Shown here: piece after piece, positions 53,674 through 64,000 of the stretch
Layout of the letters: the number at the start of each line of letters is the position of its first letter
Position numbering within the stretch: position 1 is the stretch's first letter
Source of the DNA: Myxococcales bacterium
GTDB lineage: Bacteria > Myxococcota_A > Polyangia > Polyangiales > Ga0077539
Length of the DNA: 64,000 nucleotides
Assembly: GCA_030652255.1 (NCBI GenBank)
Contig: JAUSAZ010000107.1
Span: 33,133-97,132, forward strand
Reading direction: 5' to 3'
Notes under the pieces: model-generated
Seen by the model: the letters and a program-made list of their open reading frames with translations, nothing else
The model's database searches: none
Told to the model about the DNA's origin: nothing
Made by a program: the position numbers and the translations under genes

Positions 53674-54810
53674 ATGGTTGCCCTTGAAATGCTGGAGCGG
53701 GAGGCGATGCACACGAGCGGTCGCTCGTCCGCGCCGGTCGTGCTGGTGGTCGACGACGTGCCGGAGAACCTCACCGTGCTCGGCGAGCTTCTGCAGCCGA
53801 CGTACGAGGTGATCGCGGCGCTCACCGGCGAGCGCGCCCTCGAGCTCGCCGACCGGCCGACGCCGCCCGACCTCATCCTGCTCGACGTGATGCTCCCGCA
53901 CCTCGACGGCTTCGCGGTGCTCGCGCGGCTGCGCGCCAACCCGCGCACGAGGGACATCCCGGTGATCTTCGTGACGGCGCTCGGCGACGCGTCGAGCGAG
54001 GAGCGCGGCATCTCGCAGGGCGCCGTGGACTACATCACCAAGCCCATCCGCCCGGTGGTGGTGATGGCCCGGGTGCGCGCGCAGATCGAGGCCCGGCGCG
54101 CCCGCGCGGTGCTGAGCGGCTACAACGCCTTCCTCGAGGCCGAGGTGAAGCGCCGCATGGTCGAGAACGACCGCACGCAGCTCGTGACCATCCGCGCGCT
54201 CGCGCACCTCGCGGAGACGCGCGACCCGGAGACGGGCAACCACATCCTGCGCACGCAGGCGTACGTCCACATCCTCGCGCGGCGGCTGAGCGCCCACCCC
54301 CGCTTCGCCCCGACGCTCGACGCGCGCTTCATCGAGCTGCTCACCCGCTCGGCGCCGCTGCACGACATCGGCAAGGTCGGCATCCCCGACCACATCCTGC
54401 TGAAGCCGGGGAAGCTCACGCCCGACGAGTGGGTGGTCATGAAGACCCACGCCGCCGTCGGGGCCGAGGCCATCGAGCGCGCAGAGCGTGACATCGACCA
54501 GCCCGTGGCGTTTCTGCAGGTCGCCAAGCAGGTCTGCCGGTGGCACCACGAGCGCTGGGACGGCGGCGGGTACCCCGACGGGCTGCGCGGCGACGACATC
54601 CCCCTCCCGGCGCGCATCATGACCCTTGCGGACGTGTTCGACGCGCTCATCAACCGGCGCGTGTACAAAGCCCCGATGCCGGCCGCCGAGGCGCGCGCCA
54701 TCATCGTGGCCGAGAGCGGGCGGCAGTTCGACCCTGACGTCGTCGAGGCGTTCGTCCAGGACTTCGACGAGTTCGTTGCCGCTGCGAGTCGCTACGCCGA
54801 TCGCTCCTGA
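53674..54810 (+). CDS. Response regulator with HD-GYP c-di-GMP phosphodiesterase domain
   Basis: This 378-residue protein has a receiver domain (VVLVVDDVPENL, phospho-acceptor Asp in LILLDVMLPHLDG, Lys in YITKPI) and an HD-GYP domain with H230D231 in LHDIGKVG and HHERWDGGGYPDGL at 291-304. All hallmark residues of active HD-GYP phosphodiesterases are present, so it should hydrolyse c-di-GMP when phosphorylated. In-frame ATGs at 53689 and 53707 are possible starts. The last closely follows GGGAGG but at poor spacing. The giant hybrid kinase 36 bp downstream is its likely phosphodonor. Confidence 0.9.
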   Translation: MVALEMLEREAMHTSGRSSAPVVLVVDDVPENLTVLGELLQPTYEVIAALTGERALELADRPTPPDLILLDVMLPHLDGFAVLARLRANPRTRDIPVIFVTALGDASSEERGISQGAVDYITKPIRPVVVMARVRAQIEARRARAVLSGYNAFLEAEVKRRMVENDRTQLVTIRALAHLAETRDPETGNHILRTQAYVHILARRLSAHPRFAPTLDARFIELLTRSAPLHDIGKVGIPDHILLKPGKLTPDEWVVMKTHAAVGAEAIERAERDIDQPVAFLQVAKQVCRWHHERWDGGGYPDGLRGDDIPLPARIMTLADVFDALINRRVYKAPMPAAEARAIIVAESGRQFDPDVVEAFVQDFDEFVAAASRYADRS

Positions 54811-54846
54811 CGAGAGGCGACGGCGCCGCGTATGTGGAGCCTCCCA

Positions 54847-59472
<4,626 letters not shown>

Positions 59473-59484
59473 GCGCCCGCCGCG

Positions 59485-59649
59485 TCAGCGCGGCTGCACC
59501 GTCGCCACGGGTAGGCCAGCGGGGCGTAGGCGGCGACGCCTCTCGAACACCCCCTCGACGTCGTCCTTCGATACCCCTCCCTCGCCCGTCACCGCGTCGA
59601 CCTTGGCGATGCCGGTGACAGAGCACTCGCCCCAGCGAAGCGCTTCCAT
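59485..59649 (-). CDS. Possible small protein
   Basis: A 54-codon minus-strand frame from the ATG at 59649 to a TGA at 59485 encodes MEALRWGECSVTGIAKVDAV and ends RPAGLPVATVQPR. It fits neatly between the kinase and the cyclase genes and has normal-looking composition, but no ribosome site or family match was seen. It may be chance. Confidence 0.28.
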   Translation of the reverse strand: MEALRWGECSVTGIAKVDAVTGEGGVSKDDVEGVFERRRRLRPAGLPVATVQPR

Positions 59650-59683
59650 TCCATCGCTCTCCAGGTGTCGATCGTCGCGGGCC

Positions 59684-61297
59684 TCACGCCTCTTCGAGCG
59701 GGGCGCTGTCCGTCGCGGGGGTGTCCCAGCTCGGCTCGGGCGTCGCGAGGGCGGGCGTCCAGACCACGACGCGGTCGCGCCCGGCGGACTTCGCGGCGTA
59801 CATCGCCGCGTCGGCGCAGCGGGTGAGGACGTTGGGCTCCGCCGCGTGCTCGGGGAAGAGCGCGAGCCCGATGGTGGAGGAGATGCGCACGCGGTGGCCC
59901 GCGACGACGAAGGGCTCGGCGAGCGTCGCGCGCACCTTCTCGGCGACGTGCACCGCCTCGGCGACCGACTGCGCGCGCGGCAGCAGCACCACGAACTCGT
60001 CGCCGCCGACGCGGGCCACGGTGTCCTCCGCGCGCAGCAGCGAGCGCAGGCGCCCGGCGACGGCGCGCAGGAGCTCGTCGCCCGCCGCGTGGCCGTACGC
60101 GTCGTTCACTGGCTTGAAGCGGTCGAGGTCGAGGAACATCACCGCCACGGCGTGCGAGGCGCGCCGCGCCGCCGAGAGCGCGAGCCCGAGGCGGTCCATC
60201 AGCAGGGCGCGGTTGGGCAGGTCGGTGAGCAGGTCGTACTGCGCCATGTGCTCCAGGCGCAGCGCGTCGCGCCGCCGCTCGGTGATGTCGCGCGACACCC
60301 CGAGGACGCCCACGCACTCGCCCGCTCCGTCGATGATCCCGGAGACGGTCACCTCGGTCCACACGCTCGACCCGTCCTTGCAGGGCTGCTCGACCTCGGC
60401 GCGCATCGTCGGAAACGGCTCGCCGCGGCTCATCACCTCGACCGCCCGCGCGAAGCTCGACGTGAAGAGCGGCAGGGAGTCGGGGGTGAGCACCTGCGCC
60501 ATCGTCTGCTGCATCACCTCGGCGACGTTGTACCCACGCAGCTTCTCGACCGACGGGCTGATGTAGGTGAAGCGCCCGCCGAGGTCCATGGTCCAGATGA
60601 CGTCGGAGGCGTTGTCGGCCAGCAGCCGGTGGCGCTGCTCGCTCACCCGCAGCCGGTCCATCATCTCCCGGCGCTCGGTGATGTCGTACGCCGTGCCCAG
60701 CGTGGCCTGCTCGCCCTCGAACTCCATCAGGCTCACCGACACCTCCACCCAGCGCGTGGCCCCGTCCTTGCGCAGCACGCGGGTCTCGTAGCGCGAGGGC
60801 GGCGCGGCGCCGCGCTGCCGGTCGAGCGCCCGCTGCCGCAGCGCCGCGCGCTCGTCGGGGTGGATCACCTCGGCCCAGCCCCGCGCGAGCAGCTCGGGCT
60901 CGTCGTACCCGGAGAGCGTCGTCATCGCGGGGTTCACGCGGATGATGCGCTCGCCCTTCACGATGAAGAGCCCCGCCGTGGTGTTCTCCGCGAAGGTGCG
61001 GAAGAGCCCCTCGCTGGCCGCGAGCGCGGCGCGTGCGGCCGAGGCCTCGTCGAGCGCCCGCCGCAGCCGCGCGGTGGTCTCACGGAAGTACGCGAACAGC
61101 AGCGCGCTCAGCAGCAGCCCGCCGAGCGCGAGCGGCAGCGACCCCAGCACCCACCCCCTCGACGACGACCGCTCGGGCTGCGCGTGGAACACCAACGAGA
61201 CGACCAGCCCGAGGGTCATCGCGACGACCAGCCCGCCGGCGACGCCCACCCAGGGATTGAAGCGCTCGGTCCATCTCCCTCGCCCCTGCATCGTCAC
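59684..61297 (-). CDS. Membrane-bound PAS-PAS-GGDEF diguanylate cyclase
   Basis: This 537-residue protein has two N-terminal membrane helices (VGVAGGLVVAMTLGLVVSLVF and VLGSLPLALGGLLLSALLFA), a short coiled coil, two PAS domains each closed by DITERR, and a GGDEF domain. The active-site motif GGDEF is intact at 431-435 and an RxxD inhibition site (RAED) sits at 422-425, five residues before it, so c-di-GMP synthesis with product inhibition is predicted. It starts at a GTG at 61297 or an ATG two codons later. It lies convergent to the HD-GYP/hybrid-kinase block, completing a make-and-break set for c-di-GMP. Confidence 0.92.
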   Translation of the reverse strand: MTMQGRGRWTERFNPWVGVAGGLVVAMTLGLVVSLVFHAQPERSSSRGWVLGSLPLALGGLLLSALLFAYFRETTARLRRALDEASAARAALAASEGLFRTFAENTTAGLFIVKGERIIRVNPAMTTLSGYDEPELLARGWAEVIHPDERAALRQRALDRQRGAAPPSRYETRVLRKDGATRWVEVSVSLMEFEGEQATLGTAYDITERREMMDRLRVSEQRHRLLADNASDVIWTMDLGGRFTYISPSVEKLRGYNVAEVMQQTMAQVLTPDSLPLFTSSFARAVEVMSRGEPFPTMRAEVEQPCKDGSSVWTEVTVSGIIDGAGECVGVLGVSRDITERRRDALRLEHMAQYDLLTDLPNRALLMDRLGLALSAARRASHAVAVMFLDLDRFKPVNDAYGHAAGDELLRAVAGRLRSLLRAEDTVARVGGDEFVVLLPRAQSVAEAVHVAEKVRATLAEPFVVAGHRVRISSTIGLALFPEHAAEPNVLTRCADAAMYAAKSAGRDRVVVWTPALATPEPSWDTPATDSAPLEEA

Positions 61298-61526
61298 CCG
61301 CCGTGCGCCACCGTGGGCTCCGAGCGCGCGCCCGTCGCGTCGTCATCCAGCCGACTCCATGCCACCACAAAGTCTCCGGCGCTGCGGACCAATTCTCGAA
61401 ATACCCGTCGCCGCGCAGCGCGCACGCGGTGCACGGCGGCCCCGGGGTCGGGGCCTGTCGTGCTACGCAGCGCGGCCCTGCGCGTCCGCGATCGTCGACC
61501 GGGTGCGCAAGCTGATCCCTCTGCGA

Positions 61527-63029
61527 TTACTCCTCGTCGAGGGCCCAGAGCGCCGCCAGCGGCATTCCGCCGGTCATCGTCCAGCGGCGCACGCGGTGGA
61601 ATCCCATCAGCGCCCACCGGCCGTCGGTGACCCGGTATACGCGGCGTCCGGCCGGGACGGGCTCGTCGGTCATGGCGCCGATGATGCGGCGGTCCGGCGA
61701 GGCCGCGAGCACGAAGCGCAGCGGCTCGAAGCTGGGGTCGCTCCAGGTGATCACCGCGGGCGCGCCGCGGGCGTCTTCGAGCACGGCCGCGCGCACCAGC
61801 GACGCGATGGCCGCGCGTTCGGCGGGCACCTGAAGCGCCCAGAACGGCCCGTCCGGGGAGCTGTCACGGAGGCTGAGGCTGAGGCTGCTGCCCTGGAGGA
61901 AGTGCGACCCGAGCGCGACGGTGACCGCCAGCGCGAGGGCGCCGGCGCCGATGTACGCGCGCTCCGGGCGCGTGCGCGCCCACGCGGCGCACCACATGGC
62001 CCACGGGGCCAGCAGCACGAAGCCCCACCCGTCGACCCGGTGGAGCCCGATGATCGGGAGCCCGACCATCGCGACGAGCAGCTGCAGCGCCGCGAAGCGG
62101 CCGAGGTCGTCGGCGAGCACCCGGCGGACGCTCAGCGCCACGAGCAGCAGCACGGCGATGGTCGCGAGCGCCACGACCGTGCTCGACGCGCCGGCGTAGT
62201 AGCGCAGCGTCGAGGTGCCGCTCAACGCGCCGACCATCGCCCGCGCGGCGGCGACGACGCCTCCGCGCTCTGCGAGGCCCGGGTGCGGCGCGAACCAGAG
62301 CGCGAGCGCTCCGTGGGCGGCGCCCGCCGCGAGCGCGATCCACGTCGCGGGCCACTCGAAGAGCGGACGGCGGGCGGGCAGGAGGATCCACGCGAGGCAC
62401 GCGAGCGCAGGGAGCATCGCCAGCGGGGATAAGTGGAGGCCGAGCGCGAGCACCTGCGCGGCGGCGACGAGGCCCCAGGTGGTGCGGGCGCGCACGGCGT
62501 ACCACCAGGCGACGGGTCCGAGCGCCGCGAGGCCGAGGGAGAACGCCGCGGGGTAGAGTCCGGTGCGCGACCACACCACGCTCCAGGGGTGCGCGAGGAG
62601 GACCAGCGCGAACGCCACCGCGGGGCGGCGGCGCAGCAGGGTGGCGGCCGCGGCGACCATGGCGACGAGCGCGACGACCATGACGAGGCGCGCGGCGCTG
62701 AACGACGGGCCCAGCAGCCCGAAGAACGCGGCGGTGAAGGCGGTGACCACGGCGGACCCGGCGCCGGGGAGCGCGGACGGGGGGGCGAGGCCGAGCGCTC
62801 GCATCGGGAGGTCGCCCTCGTGGCCCCACGGGTTGGGGATCGCTCCGAGCCACGGCAGCCGCAGCGCCAGCCCGAGCGCGAAGACCGCCGCGAGGGCAGG
62901 CGACCACGGCGGGCGATCGGGGAGGGCGACGAGCGTCTCCGGGCCCGACGTCAGGCGCTTGATGAGGGCAGGCAGGCCGCCCCCGCGGCGCTTCGGTGGG
63001 GACGGCCCGCGGTCTGGCTTGGTGTCCAC
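61527..63029 (-). CDS. Multi-spanning glycosyltransferase-like membrane protein (GT39/ArnT-like)
   Basis: This 500-residue protein has about ten hydrophobic segments. An early LRLPWLGAIPNPWGHEGD loop contains acidic residues in the place where ArnT/PMT-like (GT-C) transferases have the catalytic Asp/Glu. Later GLHLSPLAMLPALACLAW and GWGFVLLAPWAMWCAAW continue the GT-C style topology. The C-terminal 120 residues are soluble and probably periplasmic. GT-C enzymes use lipid-linked sugars to glycosylate lipids or proteins. The family assignment is tentative. It is divergent from the Ser/Thr kinase gene. A GTG start is used. Confidence 0.6.
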   Translation of the reverse strand: MDTKPDRGPSPPKRRGGGLPALIKRLTSGPETLVALPDRPPWSPALAAVFALGLALRLPWLGAIPNPWGHEGDLPMRALGLAPPSALPGAGSAVVTAFTAAFFGLLGPSFSAARLVMVVALVAMVAAAATLLRRRPAVAFALVLLAHPWSVVWSRTGLYPAAFSLGLAALGPVAWWYAVRARTTWGLVAAAQVLALGLHLSPLAMLPALACLAWILLPARRPLFEWPATWIALAAGAAHGALALWFAPHPGLAERGGVVAAARAMVGALSGTSTLRYYAGASSTVVALATIAVLLLVALSVRRVLADDLGRFAALQLLVAMVGLPIIGLHRVDGWGFVLLAPWAMWCAAWARTRPERAYIGAGALALAVTVALGSHFLQGSSLSLSLRDSSPDGPFWALQVPAERAAIASLVRAAVLEDARGAPAVITWSDPSFEPLRFVLAASPDRRIIGAMTDEPVPAGRRVYRVTDGRWALMGFHRVRRWTMTGGMPLAALWALDEE

Positions 63030-63193
63030 CCGCGGGAGTATCGGCCGCCCTCGCGAGGGCGTGAGCGGAATCCGCCGCGCGCGGGATGAGGCTTTCCGGG
63101 CGGCTGGTCATCGAGTACGAGCTTCCGTCCAGCGACTGTTCGCCCCGACGAGAAGTGGGCTATGTATCGGCCGCGGAGGCTCCCAGAGGGCTC

Positions 63194-64000
63194 ATGGGCG
63201 ATTTTGCGATGTTGACGGCCAACACCCTGGTGGCCCACCACTACCGGATCCTGAAGACCCTCGGGAAGGGCGGCATGGGCGCGGTGTACGAGGCGGAAGA
63301 CACGCAGACCTCGTCGACGGTCGCGCTCAAGACCCTCCGCACGGACCTCTACGAGCGCGAAGACCTGGTGAAGCGCTTCGAGCGCGAGGCGCGCGCGGCG
63401 GCGCGCATCGGCCACCCGAACATCATCGAGGTGTACGCGGTCGGCCACGACGACGCCCTGCGCACGCGCTTCATCGTGCAGGAGGTGTTGCGGGGCACGG
63501 ACGTAGCGGGGTGCCTCAACGAGCTCGGCAACCTGTCGCCGCTCACCGCCATCGCCATCGCGCTGCCGGTGATGGACGCCCTCGTCGCCGCGCACGCGGA
63601 GGGCATCGTGCATCGCGACATCAAGCCGGACAACCTGCACCTGGACGCCCAGGGCGCGCTGCGCGTACTCGATCTCGGCGTCGCGGCATCCGATGGCGAG
63701 GCCTTCGGCGAAATCAACAACCCCGGCACGCCCACCTACATGGCACCGGAACTGTTCACCGGCGCGACCGCCAGCGAGTCGAGCGACCTGTTCGCGCTTG
63801 GCGTCACGCTGTACGAACTGCTGACCCGGCGTTATCCGTATGGCGAGGTCGAACCTTTCCAGCGACCGCGCTTCGGCGATCCGCTGCCGCCCACGCGTTT
63901 TCGCCCGGAAACGCCGGAATGGCTTGAAGCGGCGCTGCTCAAGGCCGTTGCCCGCACACCCGACGCGCGCTTCGAAACCGCAGAGGAGTTCCTGCTCGCG
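63194..64000 (+). CDS. Eukaryote-like Ser/Thr protein kinase (partial; possibly chimeric at the end)
   Basis: 269 codons are visible and the gene runs off the window. The kinase domain has the Gly loop LGKGGMGAVYEAED, the ATP Lys in VALKTLR, the catalytic loop GIVHRDIKPDN, a DLG in place of the canonical DFG, and GTPTYMAPELF. Up to about 63,640 the sequence is GC-rich in third positions like its neighbours. After that GAA, CTT, GTT, TAT and CGT codons become frequent, and the protein resembles the kinase half of proteobacterial kinase/phosphatase fusions (YPYGEVEPFQRPRFGDPLPP). This points to recombination or an assembly join. The ATG at 63194 is preceded by GAGGG. Confidence 0.8.
   Translation, partial: MGDFAMLTANTLVAHHYRILKTLGKGGMGAVYEAEDTQTSSTVALKTLRTDLYEREDLVKRFEREARAAARIGHPNIIEVYAVGHDDALRTRFIVQEVLRGTDVAGCLNELGNLSPLTAIAIALPVMDALVAAHAEGIVHRDIKPDNLHLDAQGALRVLDLGVAASDGEAFGEINNPGTPTYMAPELFTGATASESSDLFALGVTLYELLTRRYPYGEVEPFQRPRFGDPLPPTRFRPETPEWLEAALLKAVARTPDARFETAEEFLLA

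Overview
The window is a high-GC stretch (roughly 70-75 % by eye). Gene content points to a member of the Myxococcota, probably Polyangia or a Sandaracinus-like lineage: many two-component and PAS/GAF kinases, a eukaryote-like Ser/Thr kinase, large lipoproteins with Asp/Pro-rich stalks and MXAN_6577-type Cys-rich repeats, an RCC1-repeat lipoprotein, and a DUF2126/alpha-E/ATP-grasp cluster. No rRNA, tRNA, CRISPR array, integrase or intact insertion sequence was seen. Most long antisense reading frames are artefacts of high GC.

Layout. 0-6 kb: the end of comM, an esterase pair, an old-yellow-enzyme frame that runs without a stop into a short UDP-glucose dehydrogenase, and an OmpR-type two-component pair. 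6-14 kb: a repeat-built lipoprotein and an RND pump with its adaptor. 14-19 kb: an AAA ATPase/TOPRIM-like pair resembling defence modules, a TSUP exporter, and a radical SAM/SPASM enzyme paired with a small lipoprotein carrying three VYGxPxD repeats, which is the best candidate here for a little-described peptide-modification system. 19-28 kb: secretion-linked accessory proteins (LysM and transthyretin-like), a WYL regulator divergent from a GFA protein, a TraB-like protein, a SelW-like protein, a phosphoesterase, a zinc protease with a partner gene, and an exported pirin. 28-40 kb: a FIST sensor with a hybrid kinase, and four cell-surface proteins including a cupredoxin and a 1285-residue Cys-rich/RCC1 protein. 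40-48 kb: circularly permuted ATP-grasp, alpha-E, a pseudo-amidotransferase/transglutaminase fusion and DUF2126/transglutaminase, predicted to build or edit a peptide-like product. An 87-bp inverted repeat lies inside this cluster. 48-53.6 kb: a decayed zone with fragments of a short-chain dehydrogenase, DUF2126, an NCS2 permease and a SPASM protein around an intact amidase-TetR pair and an exported beta-carbonic anhydrase. 53.6-61.3 kb: an HD-GYP response regulator, a giant hybrid kinase and a PAS-GGDEF cyclase, a likely c-di-GMP signalling block. 61.5-64 kb: a membrane glycosyltransferase-like protein and a truncated Ser/Thr kinase whose last ~350 bp change in codon usage and family resemblance, so the window end may be chimeric.

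Four neighbouring gene pairs share 4-bp ATGA or GTGA start/stop overlaps, which makes translational coupling and shared function likely for those pairs.
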